Part shown: positions 8,487 through 17,316 of the stretch, piece by piece | Layout of the letters: the number at the start of each line of letters is the position of its first letter | Numbering within the stretch: position 1 is the first letter of the stretch | Origin: an uncultured Muribaculaceae bacterium | GTDB taxonomy: Bacteria > Bacteroidota > Bacteroidia > Bacteroidales > Muribaculaceae | Direction of reading: 5' to 3' | Assembly: GCA_944321705.1 (NCBI GenBank) | Contig: CALUMG010000001.1 | Span: forward strand, 1-64,000 | DNA: 64,000 nt | Notes under the pieces: generated by a model | The model's database searches: none | The model's input: only the letters and a program-made list of their open reading frames with translations | Told to the model about the DNA's origin: nothing | Made by a program: the position numbers and the translations under genes

Positions 8487-10211
8487 ATGAAACTTTTGTC
8501 GCTCAGTGTTTTATTTCCTAAAATATACAACGGTTGCAATGACGAGCAACATGAAAAATACATAGAACTCAATGCGTTGTTGCTCGACAGCAGGATAAAT
8601 GAAATCTACAACCTGGTGACAGCCGGAGACTATGCAAACGCCGCAGATGCGATAACCAAATTGAAAAACGAACTCGAACACACTGCACCGCACAGTCTAA
8701 AGCTTGCATGGACATCGCTCATGCAAATGTGCATGTCAATAAAAACCGACAACATTAACCAAGCAATAACTGAAGGAATCGACACGTTGCATGCTCTTGC
8801 CGAAACCGATACCGACCGAAAAGATGTGGAATACATGTCGATAGCCGCAAGCGTCATATACAATCTTGCCTTCGTTCACTTGAAACTTGGTGAAAGTAAA
8901 AAAGCCGAAAGGGAATTACTGAAGTCGCAAAAGCTCTTTGAAAAACTTGCAAAGAAAGACAACGAACGCTTTGCCCCGGCCATGCTGGCCGCCGTTGAGG
9001 CTTCAACCGAGATTTTTAAGTCTAAACTTAAACAAATGAACATCCTCGCCCACTACCAAGTAGCCACCGAGATGTATCAAGGCAAAGTTTCGGCAGGCGT
9101 GAGCGAAGCCATAAACAGCCTCGTCGACAGCATCAGCGCCGAAGGCGACATCCACCTGCAACTCGGCAACTACCGCGATGCCATAAAATACTACACAAAG
9201 GCACTTCGCTACCAGAAACGCATAAGCGCATCGATGGGAATGAAGGAATTGAAAATATCAATAAACCTTGGCAAGGCTTTGCTCAACGTCATAAACCGCC
9301 ATGCCGCCGGAGAACAACTCCTCAATTCAATCCTTCCTCTCGCCCAACAAATGAATGCGACAAAAGAGGTGGAAGAAATAAAAACATTACTGGCTAACAA
9401 TAACAATTTCGACATAATGAAATTTTGGAAGAACCTGTTTGTGGCAATAATCACTATTGCTTCTTCATCGATGATTGCAAATGCACAGACAATGATAGGC
9501 CATCGTGGTTCAATATGGGGTGTCGAAAACACCACTGCGGCTTTTGTCAATGGAATAACCCATGCCGGCTACAACGGTCTCGAATGTGACATTCGCACCA
9601 CTGCCGACGGTACTTTCATCGTCAACCACGATGCCAGTCTTAAACGTCTCGGAGGAGATTCGACTGCAATAGAAAACCGCAACGCAATCGACGTGCTTAA
9701 CGAACAATTATGCCAAGAACGCGACGGCATCAGTTATGAAGGTCATATTATAACACTTGGAGAGTTTCTCGACATCTGCAATGAATTTGACTGCATTCCT
9801 GTAATAGAAATAAAAGATTGCCGTAACATTTATTCAAACAACAACGACCCGACCGATTTTTGTTATGACGGCGTACCTGCCCTCATCGACCTAATCAAGA
9901 GCAAAGGCCTTGAAGACAAGGCAGTCATCATCTCATTCATGGCTGGTGTACTTGACAACATACACCAAAACTATCCTGAAATGCACTTGCAATTCCTTAC
10001 TGAAAAAGATTGGAGACTCTCGCTTGACTTCTGCAAGGAAAGAAACATGGATATCGATGTGCATTACAAGATAGCCGATGCACAACTTGTTGAAACATTC
10101 CACCAACTGGGATTGAAAGTGAACACATGGACCGTGGATGATCCGGCTGAATTCAAACGCCTGCAAGAACTTGGCGTGGACATGGTAACTACTAACAAAA
10201 TAATCAAGTAA
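8487..10211 (+). CDS. TPR protein fused to a glycerophosphodiester phosphodiesterase with an internal signal peptide
   Basis: 574 residues in one frame. Residues 1-310 are soluble helical tetratricopeptide-like repeats (for example GDIHLQLGNYRDAIKYYTKAL). At M311 (9417) a typical signal peptide begins (MKFWKNLFVAIITIASSSMIANAQ), followed by a GDPD domain: HRG (339-341), EN (347-348), LECD (365-368), NHD (380-382), EIK (441-443). This domain cleaves glycerophosphodiesters to glycerol-3-phosphate. Either this is a true cytoplasm-membrane-periplasm fusion, or two genes whose separating stop codon was lost. TAA lies in other frames at 9395, 9401 and 9415, the last overlapping the internal ATG as TAATG. 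The order TPR gene then ribH is common in this phylum as I recall. Confidence 0.8.
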   Translation: MKLLSLSVLFPKIYNGCNDEQHEKYIELNALLLDSRINEIYNLVTAGDYANAADAITKLKNELEHTAPHSLKLAWTSLMQMCMSIKTDNINQAITEGIDTLHALAETDTDRKDVEYMSIAASVIYNLAFVHLKLGESKKAERELLKSQKLFEKLAKKDNERFAPAMLAAVEASTEIFKSKLKQMNILAHYQVATEMYQGKVSAGVSEAINSLVDSISAEGDIHLQLGNYRDAIKYYTKALRYQKRISASMGMKELKISINLGKALLNVINRHAAGEQLLNSILPLAQQMNATKEVEEIKTLLANNNNFDIMKFWKNLFVAIITIASSSMIANAQTMIGHRGSIWGVENTTAAFVNGITHAGYNGLECDIRTTADGTFIVNHDASLKRLGGDSTAIENRNAIDVLNEQLCQERDGISYEGHIITLGEFLDICNEFDCIPVIEIKDCRNIYSNNNDPTDFCYDGVPALIDLIKSKGLEDKAVIISFMAGVLDNIHQNYPEMHLQFLTEKDWRLSLDFCKERNMDIDVHYKIADAQLVETFHQLGLKVNTWTVDDPAEFKRLQELGVDMVTTNKIIK

Positions 10212-10235
10212 AACACTCAAATATACATATATTAT

Positions 10236-10715
10236 ATGTCAACCGCATTAGGATATAACTCGGGAAAACTGCCAAAACTGGAAAAATTGAAAATAGGCAT
10301 AGCAGTTGCCGAATGGAACAAAAAAATTACCGATGCCCTTCTCATGGGAGCCCTTGACAAGTTCAAAGAAGAGGGATATGCCGATGATTGCGCAGACGTT
10401 TTCCATGTTCCGGGCACGATAGAACTCACTTATGCAGCATCACGCATGGTGAAATCAGGGAAATATGATGCCGTTATCATATTCGGATGCGTCATTCGTG
10501 GCGATACGGCTCACTTCGACTATGTGTGCCAAAGTGTTACCGAAGGCATGACTCACCTCAATGCCACTACCGACACTCCTGTCATTTTCGGCGTTCTTAC
10601 AACCGACAATGAGCAACAAGCAATAGATCGTGCGGGAGGCTCTCTCGGCAATAAAGGCACAGAAGCTGCCGAATGCGCAATAAAAATGTGTGATTTTGCT
10701 TTGAAATTCAAATAA
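10236..10715 (+). CDS. ribH: 6,7-dimethyl-8-ribityllumazine synthase
   Basis: Condenses the pyrimidinedione intermediate with dihydroxybutanone phosphate to the lumazine precursor of riboflavin; forms 5-mers or 60-mers. The 159-residue protein has the substrate loop FHVPGTIELTYAA, the catalytic-His segment GCVIRGDTAHFDYVC and the end motif NKGTEAAECAIKM, all diagnostic. It is the last gene of the operon; no FMN riboswitch is seen upstream. Its final codons overlap the promoter of the tRNA unit (-33 box at 10700). Confidence 0.96.
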   Translation: MSTALGYNSGKLPKLEKLKIGIAVAEWNKKITDALLMGALDKFKEEGYADDCADVFHVPGTIELTYAASRMVKSGKYDAVIIFGCVIRGDTAHFDYVCQSVTEGMTHLNATTDTPVIFGVLTTDNEQQAIDRAGGSLGNKGTEAAECAIKMCDFALKFK

Positions 10716-10731
10716 GTTTATGTAACTTTGC
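10700..10731 (+). promoter_or_regulatory. Promoter of the tRNA-Tyr/tRNA-Gly unit
   Basis: TTTG (10700-10703), 19-base spacer, TAACTTTGC (10723-10731): a full match to the Bacteroidota promoter consensus. It is placed 15 bases before tRNA-Tyr, with the -33 box inside the end of ribH. Confidence 0.85.
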
Positions 10732-10745
10732 AGCGCAATTGCAAC

Positions 10746-10828
10746 GGGTGGTTTCCAGAGCGGCCAAATGGGACTGACTGTAACTCAGTTGTCAATCGAC
10801 TTCGGTGGTTCGAATCCATCACCACCCA
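10746..10828 (+). tRNA. tRNA-Tyr (anticodon GTA)
   Basis: Acceptor GGGTGGT pairs with ACCACCC; anticodon stem ACTGA/TCAGT encloses CTGTAAC, anticodon GTA. The long variable arm is of class II type as expected for tyrosine. CCA is not encoded. Confidence 0.95.
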
Positions 10829-10839
10829 CACCGACAATT

Positions 10840-10912
10840 GCGGAAGTAGCTCAGTTGATAGAGCATCAGCCTTCCAAGCTGAGGGTCGCGAGTTTGAGCC
10901 TCGTCTTCCGCT
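10840..10912 (+). tRNA. tRNA-Gly (anticodon TCC)
   Basis: Acceptor GCGGAAG pairs with CTTCCGC; anticodon loop CTTCCAA gives TCC (reads GGA/GGG). It follows tRNA-Tyr by 11 bases and is ended by a terminator at 10915. Confidence 0.95.
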
Positions 10913-10914
10913 CA

Positions 10915-10948
10915 AAAAGCCAATTTCAATGTTGAAGTTGGCTTTTTT
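10915..10948 (+). terminator. Intrinsic terminator of the tRNA unit
   Basis: AAAGCCAA-TTTCAA pairs with TTGAAG-TTGGCTTT around a TG-containing small loop, followed by a T-run. Confidence 0.9.
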
Positions 10949-10977
10949 ATTTATACCATTAGTATTATCTCATAACA

Positions 10978-12168
10978 ATGAAAATAAAAAATATAGCATT
11001 GGCTGCTTTAATGTCATATATGGCATTGCCATCATGCAACACACATTCGGTCCCTGAAAACGAATACCTTATAGAAGGAACAATCCAAAATATACCAGAC
11101 AGTACAGTCATAATGTTGTTAAAGCCAAACGGACAATTACTTGTCCTTGAACAAAAGGACACAATCATAAATGGCTCGTTCTCTTTCCGCGATACCGTCA
11201 GCACCTTGCAAGAAAGATTTCTCTTGGCCGATGGCCAGGGATTTCCCGGCACATGGAGAAGCGTATGGGTAGCTCCGGGAAAATATATCACCGTCAACGG
11301 CGAAGACAAATTAATACCTCTATGGAATGTTAAAAGCGATATTGCCGAGCAACAGGAAGAAAACGCATTCGTCGATTGCGCCATTGATGACCGACGCTTC
11401 TCCCTACAATTGATGGCACAAGATTACGACCTGCAGCGCGAAGCCAGCAAACATACCGACAATCCTCAACTGCACCGCACTTATTGGCAAAAGATAGACT
11501 CCATACGCAAAATATATGAGCCTATCGATAAAGAAATACAAATCAAGGAAATGGAACGAATGTTGACATCACCTGTCTCCGAACCGTGGATAAAACGCCT
11601 GGCATCGTTCGCGCAAATGATTTCTTTTTATAAAGACTCACTATTCACAGCCAAAGTAGAATCCGTTTGCAAGATTATGCCCGAAGAATTGAAACAATCC
11701 GACAGAGGCAAAGCCATAATCCAATATGTATTTCCGCAAAACATCGTCAACATAGGCGACAATATGGCCGACGGAGACTTATACGACAGTGATGGCCGGC
11801 TTCACCACCTTGCCGAATTGAAAGGAAAATACATCTTGCTCGACTTTTGGAGCAGAGGATGCGGTTCTTGCATCGAGTCAATACCTGAAATAGATGAAAT
11901 TGCAAGCCATTATAAAGACCGCCTTGCCGTGGTAGGCATAAGCTTAGACCCGAAAGAGATGTGGATTAAATTCCTTGACGAAAAGAAACTTGCCGGAAAC
12001 CAATGGAACGAATTAAAACAAGAACGTACCGGAGTTGCCGCAAGTTATCAAGTTCAAGCTATTCCGCATTATGTATTGATTTCTCCCGAAGGAAAAATCA
12101 TCGACACTTGGACGGGATATGGCAAAGGTTCTTTGAAAGAAAAGATGAAAAAGCATCTCGGCGCATAA
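10978..12168 (+). CDS. TlpA-like thiol-disulfide oxidoreductase lipoprotein (DUF4369 + thioredoxin)
   Basis: 396 residues. Lipobox ALPSC with Cys20, then a DUF4369-like beta domain (about 28-120: YLIEGTIQNIPDSTVIML), a helical linker, and a thioredoxin fold from about 265 to the end with active site CGSC (295-298) in DFWSRGCGSC and a cis-Pro segment AIPHYVLI. Such proteins reduce or shuffle disulfides in the periplasm of Bacteroidota, sometimes for cytochrome maturation; the partner is unknown. It starts 30 bases after the tRNA terminator and ends at a bidirectional terminator shared with the convergent epimerase gene. Confidence 0.88.
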   Translation: MKIKNIALAALMSYMALPSCNTHSVPENEYLIEGTIQNIPDSTVIMLLKPNGQLLVLEQKDTIINGSFSFRDTVSTLQERFLLADGQGFPGTWRSVWVAPGKYITVNGEDKLIPLWNVKSDIAEQQEENAFVDCAIDDRRFSLQLMAQDYDLQREASKHTDNPQLHRTYWQKIDSIRKIYEPIDKEIQIKEMERMLTSPVSEPWIKRLASFAQMISFYKDSLFTAKVESVCKIMPEELKQSDRGKAIIQYVFPQNIVNIGDNMADGDLYDSDGRLHHLAELKGKYILLDFWSRGCGSCIESIPEIDEIASHYKDRLAVVGISLDPKEMWIKFLDEKKLAGNQWNELKQERTGVAASYQVQAIPHYVLISPEGKIIDTWTGYGKGSLKEKMKKHLGA

Positions 12169-12175
12169 AGGATAC

Positions 12176-12228
12176 AAAAAAACTGGCTAAACGAGGATTG
12201 AATCCATTTTTTAGCCAGTCTTTTTTTC
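12176..12228. terminator. Bidirectional terminator between convergent genes
   Basis: ACTGGCTAAA (12183-12192) pairs with TTTAGCCAGT with A-run before and T-run after, so it can end both the TlpA-like gene (plus) and the epimerase gene (minus). Confidence 0.88.
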
Positions 12229-12247
12229 TTATGCAATATAGTATGGC

Positions 12248-13267
12248 TCACTTTTTAAGCCACCCTGATTCCTTATACCATTGAATGGCTTCCTTAATGC
12301 CTTGCTCCAGTGAATATGCAGGAGCAAATCCGAAATCGCTTGTCGCGTCGCTTGTGTCGCATCCCCAATTGCGTTGTTTCATTATCTTATACTTGTCGCG
12401 ATTCAAAGTGCTCGGCTTAAGAGTCAATTTTCCTATATACTCGCATATCACGGAAACCATGTACAATATCCACAACGGACAACACACGGGAATGACAAAT
12501 TTCTTTCCAAGGCAATTGGACACTATTTTACGAAATTCCTTTTGAGTGTATGCCCTTTTTTCCGAAATGAGGTATGTCTTGCGGCGAGGAGCTTTTTCAA
12601 GGGCATCCATCACGGCATTCACAAGATCTTTCACATATATGAAAGTCAAAACTTGTTTTTTGAAACCTACACTGAAGTCAAATCCCATCGATATGCTCTT
12701 TATCATCAAGTAATAATCGCGTTCATGAGGCCCATAAACGCCTGTAGGACGGAAAATAATATAAGGGAAACCTTCAAGCGTCTGCAAATAGGTTTCAGCT
12801 TTCAATTTCGATACTCCGTATCGGGTATTTGGCATTGGCAACATGGCTGAAGTGAACGGCTTGTATGTTTCATCATCACCTTGCCCCATGGCACTGAGAC
12901 TGCTCATCAACAAAAAAGCATCGGGTGTAGCACCAAGTTCATTCAGCATGTCTACAAACGAGCGCATATATTCATAATTGACTCTGTTAAAGTCAAGGAA
13001 GTTCAAGCATTTTGTAGCACCAAGGTTATGCACCACATAATCCCATTTTCCCCCTATTTTTTCCAATACAACGCTCAATTGCGTCCTCAACGTGTCGCTA
13101 TTTGAATAATCAAGCTCTATGAAATGAATCCTTTCATCTTTAAGGAATTCTCTTGAAGTTGTAGCCCTCACGGCAGCCCATGTTTCATATCCACGTTTCA
13201 ACGCTTCGGCTACCATGAATCCGCCTATGAAACCGCCTGCGCCGGTTATCAATATTTTCTTTGCCAT
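12248..13267 (-). CDS. NAD-dependent epimerase/dehydratase (extended SDR)
   Basis: 339 residues with the Rossmann nucleotide loop TGAGGFIG (8-15), conserved Ser122-Ser123 and the catalytic YxxxK (Tyr150, Lys154 in RYGVSKLKAE). It is an extended short-chain dehydrogenase, acting on a nucleotide-sugar or other NAD(P)-linked substrate in the cytoplasm; the substrate cannot be deduced. It is monocistronic, with a -7 box TATCTTTGT at 13297-13305 about 30 bases upstream of the ATG and a shared terminator downstream. Confidence 0.88.
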   Translation of the reverse strand: MAKKILITGAGGFIGGFMVAEALKRGYETWAAVRATTSREFLKDERIHFIELDYSNSDTLRTQLSVVLEKIGGKWDYVVHNLGATKCLNFLDFNRVNYEYMRSFVDMLNELGATPDAFLLMSSLSAMGQGDDETYKPFTSAMLPMPNTRYGVSKLKAETYLQTLEGFPYIIFRPTGVYGPHERDYYLMIKSISMGFDFSVGFKKQVLTFIYVKDLVNAVMDALEKAPRRKTYLISEKRAYTQKEFRKIVSNCLGKKFVIPVCCPLWILYMVSVICEYIGKLTLKPSTLNRDKYKIMKQRNWGCDTSDATSDFGFAPAYSLEQGIKEAIQWYKESGWLKK

Positions 13268-13296
13268 CTTGATTGTTGCTCATTAAAAAAGACAAA

Positions 13297-13305
13297 ACAA
13301 AGATA
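13297..13305 (-). promoter_or_regulatory. -7 box for the epimerase gene
   Basis: Minus-strand TATCTTTGT; predicted transcript start near 13290, 23 bases before the ATG. Confidence 0.6.
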
Positions 13306-13458
13306 CTGTTTTAAAACGTAATCTTGAGAAACATGAATGTAAAAACAGTTGATACATACGTCAATAAAATTGTTTTCATCTTTATAAAACAGCAAAATAT
13401 GCTACATAATCAGCCAATTAACCCAACTGTTGATGCATGACTAAACACTAAAAATAGC

Positions 13459-13467
13459 TACATTTGC
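13459..13467 (+). promoter_or_regulatory. -7 box for the pldA operon
   Basis: TACATTTGC, 17 bases before the pldA start codon; no convincing -33 box. Confidence 0.55.
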
Positions 13468-13483
13468 ATAAAATTTTCTATGT

Positions 13484-14320
13484 ATGGGGAAAAAGTTCGT
13501 ATTTTTACTTGTATGTCTGTCGACATCACTTTTTTTACAAGCTCAAATCGTAAAAAATAAAAGTGTTAATTTTAATGCTGACAGCATCAGAAACGAATTT
13601 GACAACGGACCTTACTTCACATTGTTCAGAGATAACTACTTCGTATTAGGAACAGCATTGGGAGAAAAACCCACTCGCTTCAACTCGGATGTCAAGTTCC
13701 AAATAAGCATTGCCCAACGTCTCACGAAAAGTACATTACCGTGGAATACATATCTTTTTCTTACCTATTCGCAAAAATGCTTTTGGAACGTATTTGAAGA
13801 ATCAATGCCAATGCGCGACCTTAATTTCAATCCCGGCATAGGTCTTGGAAAATTACTTATCGTAAAAGATCGTCTCATAGGAAAAATGATGTTGCTTGTG
13901 GAGCATGAATCCAACGGACGCGATGGCGAAGATTCACGAAGCTGGAATAAAATAAGTTTAAGTGCCAGCATATTTGTCGACCCTCAATTCATGGTTCACG
14001 GAAAAGTATGGATTCCCATCATTGACGGACAAAACAATAAAGACATATTAAAATATTCAGGTATTCATCAAACCGGCATACAAGTGACATCCAAAAACAA
14101 ACGTTTCGGAATGGCCATAACTCTCGTGAAACGTCAAGGATTCAATTTGAATTTCAACACCATAATTGAACTTAATTATAAACTCTTCAAAAAAGACAAT
14201 CAATACCTGTTTTTGCAATATTATAATGGATATGGCGAAAACTTGCTCGACTACAACAAGTTCCACTCACGACTGCGTGCAGGAATCGTAATAAAACCGG
14301 CTTTCTTCAGCGATTATTAA
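13484..14320 (+). CDS. pldA: Outer-membrane phospholipase A (OMPLA)
   Basis: 278 residues with a signal peptide ending at about residue 20 (LFLQAQ). The catalytic triad of OMPLA is fully visible: His141 and Ser143 in EHESNG, and Asn155 in SRSWN, matching E. coli His142/Ser144/Asn156 in spacing. The C-terminal YYNGYGENLLDYN also matches the family. It hydrolyses outer-membrane phospholipids as a calcium-activated dimeric beta-barrel. It is first in a run of three plus-strand genes with a lactonase lipoprotein and a glycosyltransferase. Confidence 0.92.
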   Translation: MGKKFVFLLVCLSTSLFLQAQIVKNKSVNFNADSIRNEFDNGPYFTLFRDNYFVLGTALGEKPTRFNSDVKFQISIAQRLTKSTLPWNTYLFLTYSQKCFWNVFEESMPMRDLNFNPGIGLGKLLIVKDRLIGKMMLLVEHESNGRDGEDSRSWNKISLSASIFVDPQFMVHGKVWIPIIDGQNNKDILKYSGIHQTGIQVTSKNKRFGMAITLVKRQGFNLNFNTIIELNYKLFKKDNQYLFLQYYNGYGENLLDYNKFHSRLRAGIVIKPAFFSDY

Positions 14321-14351
14321 TAGCATTGTTCCCCCAATAATTTTTTATTCC

Positions 14352-15494
14352 ATGAAACACTTAATTTTGATAATATGCACTTTTGCGCTTTTGATTTCAT
14401 CCTGCAACATGACAACTGAAAGTGAAACAATTGGATTGATAATAGGCACTTATACGAGTTCAGGCAGTCATGGCATATATTCGGCCGAATTCAATCAAGA
14501 AACCGGACATCTGCATTTACTTGATTCAATTTCCGTTCCAAATCCGTCTTATGTCGCATTGTCCGATGACAATAGTAAAATATATGCCGTAAATGAAAAT
14601 GGAGACAAATCGGCTTTAACCATGATTGACTATGATATTGACAATGGAAAAATGAAATTTGTTGACAGCACTGCCACAGTCGGTGACAATCCTTGTTATG
14701 TATCACTCGTAGGAAACACTGTCTTCACTGCCAATTACACAGGAGGAAGCCTGAACACGTTCAAAATAAGCAATGACAAAATATCATTGCAAAATGCAAT
14801 AAAATTCAACAATGCCTGCAAAAAAGATTCCGTGAGACAAGCAACGTCTCACATACACTGCGTGGCAATTTCTCCCGATAAGAAAAACATGTATGCAACC
14901 GACCTTGGAGCCGACCTTATATATAAATTTGACATAATAAATGAAAATGGAGACATTTCTACTCAATACGATTCAATACCTTTAATCACATCAGGCGTCA
15001 TGCCTACATGTTCCGAAGGCATAGGACCTCGCCACTTGATATTTTCCGACGATGGCCAGATTGCTTATCTTATATCAGAACTTTCAGGAACAATATCAGT
15101 CTTTTCCAGAGATGTTGAAGGAAATCTAAATGTCATTGAAACAGTATTGGCCGACAATGCCAATGCCCGTGGAAGTGCTGATTTGCATTTAAGTCCCGAC
15201 AATAAATTCCTTTATGCTTCAACTCGAATCAAAGATGACGGAATTACCATATTCAAAGTTGAAAACAATGGAATTCATCTGTCGCATGTAGATCATGTTT
15301 ATACAGGTCGACATCCGCGTAACTTCATCATTTCCCCAAATGGCAAATTTTTACTCGTGGCATGCCGTGATGATAATCGTATAGAGATATATAAATGCGA
15401 TACACATTCTGGAATAATTGAATATTCGGGTGTAAATTTGGAAATTCCGGCTCCTGTGTGCCTTAAATTTGCAATTTCTTTAAAAGAACAATGA
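14352..15494 (+). CDS. Lactonase-family seven-bladed propeller lipoprotein (6-phosphogluconolactonase type)
   Basis: 380 residues; lipobox ISSC with Cys18, so membrane-anchored outside the cytoplasm. The body follows the YbhE/Pgl propeller pattern: IGTYTSSGSHGIY, YVALSDDNSKIYAVNE, SHIHCVAISPDKKNMYATDLGAD, GPRHLIFS, GRHPRNFIISPNGKFLLVA. The cytoplasmic relatives hydrolyse 6-phosphogluconolactone. The exported location makes that exact reaction doubtful, and an extracytoplasmic lactone is likelier. Its stop overlaps the start of the next gene by 4 bases (ATGA), implying translational coupling. Confidence 0.85.
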   Translation: MKHLILIICTFALLISSCNMTTESETIGLIIGTYTSSGSHGIYSAEFNQETGHLHLLDSISVPNPSYVALSDDNSKIYAVNENGDKSALTMIDYDIDNGKMKFVDSTATVGDNPCYVSLVGNTVFTANYTGGSLNTFKISNDKISLQNAIKFNNACKKDSVRQATSHIHCVAISPDKKNMYATDLGADLIYKFDIINENGDISTQYDSIPLITSGVMPTCSEGIGPRHLIFSDDGQIAYLISELSGTISVFSRDVEGNLNVIETVLADNANARGSADLHLSPDNKFLYASTRIKDDGITIFKVENNGIHLSHVDHVYTGRHPRNFIISPNGKFLLVACRDDNRIEIYKCDTHSGIIEYSGVNLEIPAPVCLKFAISLKEQ

Positions 15495-16582
15495 AAATAT
15501 TTCTCGACAATATTATTTTCAGCTTGCAACATGCAGGAGGTATAAGTTGCGTATGGGCCAATCTCATAAAACAATTACTTCCAATGACTGCAGCCGAACT
15601 ACGATTTATAGAACATGAAAATGCAATATCCAACATAGAACGATACAAACTCGACTTGGCACGACGCGGACATCTGTATGCAATGAAAAATTTAAACCTT
15701 TCACGATTCCTGTCGGTACGCATCGATAATTATAATTCACCTTTTATCTTCCATTCTTCTTATTTCAGATTATGCGACAATCCAAATGCCGTGAACATAA
15801 CAACTGTACACGACTTGATTCATGAAAAAGGTTTTTACAAAGGTCTGCGCCGTGACATCAACATGTACATGAAACGAAGAGCCATTATCAATTCCGACCA
15901 TATTATATGCGTTTCTCGCAACACACGCGATGACTTGCTTCATTTTTACCCCGATGTTAATCCTAAAAAAGTAACTGTCGTGCACAATGGTGTATCGGAA
16001 ATTGATTATTTTCCTAATTATGATTGCAAAATTTCACAACTTATACCTTATGCACCCCGTTCATTCGTACTTTTCATAGGAAAAAGGGAAAAATATAAAA
16101 ATTTCGACATAGCAGTGGACGGAGTGGCACAATGCGACATGAATCTTGTGGTCGTTGGACCTGAATTAAACAAAAAAGAACAGAAATTGATTGCAAAAAA
16201 ACAATGTAGATGCATGCAAATAGGCTACTTGCCTGTTGAACAACTTAACATGCTGTACAACACGGCCTACGCACTCGCCTACCCTTCTTCGTATGAAGGA
16301 TTCGGACTTCCTGTAATAGAAGCGCAAAAAGCAGGATGTCCCGTAATAGCTGCATCTTGCTCTTCAATACCGGAAATATATGGCAATTTTACCCCTTTGT
16401 TGATGAAAGAACCTTCAACTGAAGAATTTGTCAAGAAAGTCCACATGTTGCAAGATTCCGATTTACGCAACAAAGTGATAGAACAAGGTTTAAGAAATGC
16501 CAATCGCTTCTCTTGGCGCAAGACAGCTATTGAAACAATGAAAGTTTACAGAAAAGCACTTAAAAATCACAGTGTTAAATAA
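15491..16582 (+). CDS. Glycosyltransferase, GT4 type
   Basis: 363 residues with the GT-B fold of family 4: HDLIHEKGFYKG acceptor-side segment, a KKVTVVHNGV linker, and the C-terminal donor site YPSSYEGFGLPVIEAQKAGCPV with the EX7E-type glutamates. It transfers a sugar from a nucleotide donor to an envelope glycan; donor and acceptor are unknown. It starts within the lactonase stop codon and ends directly at the stop codon of the convergent rdgB (no spacer). Confidence 0.88.
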   Translation: MKIFLDNIIFSLQHAGGISCVWANLIKQLLPMTAAELRFIEHENAISNIERYKLDLARRGHLYAMKNLNLSRFLSVRIDNYNSPFIFHSSYFRLCDNPNAVNITTVHDLIHEKGFYKGLRRDINMYMKRRAIINSDHIICVSRNTRDDLLHFYPDVNPKKVTVVHNGVSEIDYFPNYDCKISQLIPYAPRSFVLFIGKREKYKNFDIAVDGVAQCDMNLVVVGPELNKKEQKLIAKKQCRCMQIGYLPVEQLNMLYNTAYALAYPSSYEGFGLPVIEAQKAGCPVIAASCSSIPEIYGNFTPLLMKEPSTEEFVKKVHMLQDSDLRNKVIEQGLRNANRFSWRKTAIETMKVYRKALKNHSVK

Positions 16583-17158
16583 TTAACCTATCAAATACTT
16601 AATCAATTTTTCAACAGCCCTTCCTCGATGACTTATTTTGTTTTTTTGTTCATCGGTCATTTCAGCAAATGATAAATTAGACTCAACCGGCTTAAATATG
16701 CTGTCATAACCAAACCCTCCCTGGCCACGCCGTGATTCCAATATCATTCCTTTGACTTCTCCTTCAAAAAGTTTTGTTTCATTTTCACGACACAATGCAA
16801 TCACTGTAACAAAACGTGCACTGCGATCTTCAACCGAAGTCATTAAAGAAAGAACTTTATCTATATTGCGTTCACTATTGCAATCTTCACCTGCAAATCG
16901 GGCAGAATACACTCCGGGAGCTCCTCCAAGGGCATTTATTTCAAGTCCTGTATCATCGGCAAAACAATCATAACCATATTTACTCTTTACATATCTCGCC
17001 TTAATCAGCGCATTACCTTCTATCGTATCGGCATCCTCAACTATTTCATCATTACAGCCAACATCGGCAAGACCAAGAATTTCAATATCACTTCCTGCCG
17101 TCATCTCACGCAATTCACGCAATTTATTTTTATTATTAGTTGCAAAAACTATTTTCAT
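16583..17158 (-). CDS. rdgB: Non-canonical purine NTP pyrophosphatase (RdgB/HAM1)
   Basis: 191 residues from the ATG at 17158; an upstream in-frame TTG at 17167 would add only three residues. Signature segments: FATNNKNKLRE (substrate loop), CFADDTGLEINALGGAPGVYSARFAG, and GFGYDSIFKP, all standard for ITP/XTP pyrophosphatases that keep deaminated purines out of DNA and RNA. It lies downstream of leuS but behind the leuS terminator. Its stop codon abuts that of the convergent glycosyltransferase. Confidence 0.95.
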   Translation of the reverse strand: MKIVFATNNKNKLRELREMTAGSDIEILGLADVGCNDEIVEDADTIEGNALIKARYVKSKYGYDCFADDTGLEINALGGAPGVYSARFAGEDCNSERNIDKVLSLMTSVEDRSARFVTVIALCRENETKLFEGEVKGMILESRRGQGGFGYDSIFKPVESNLSFAEMTDEQKNKISHRGRAVEKLIKYLIG

Positions 17159-17249
17159 TTTTTTCAATCATTACACATACGCAAAAATACAACTATTTTT
17201 TCACACCCTGCTTCGTCATCAATAATCATCAATTATTAACTTGACAATA

Positions 17250-17287
17250 AAAAAGACAGATGGATGTGAAAAAGTTCCATCTGTCTT
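17250..17287 (-). terminator. Intrinsic terminator after leuS
   Basis: On the minus strand AAGACAGATGGA pairs with TCCATCTGTCTT, followed by TTTTATT. Confidence 0.9.
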
Positions 17288-17316
17288 GAATATATTGCTT
17301 TATAAGTGCTGTTGTA

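Noticed and set aside
10100..10236. FMN riboswitch ahead of ribH
   Set aside because: ribH follows the preceding gene by 24 bases with no room for an FMN element.
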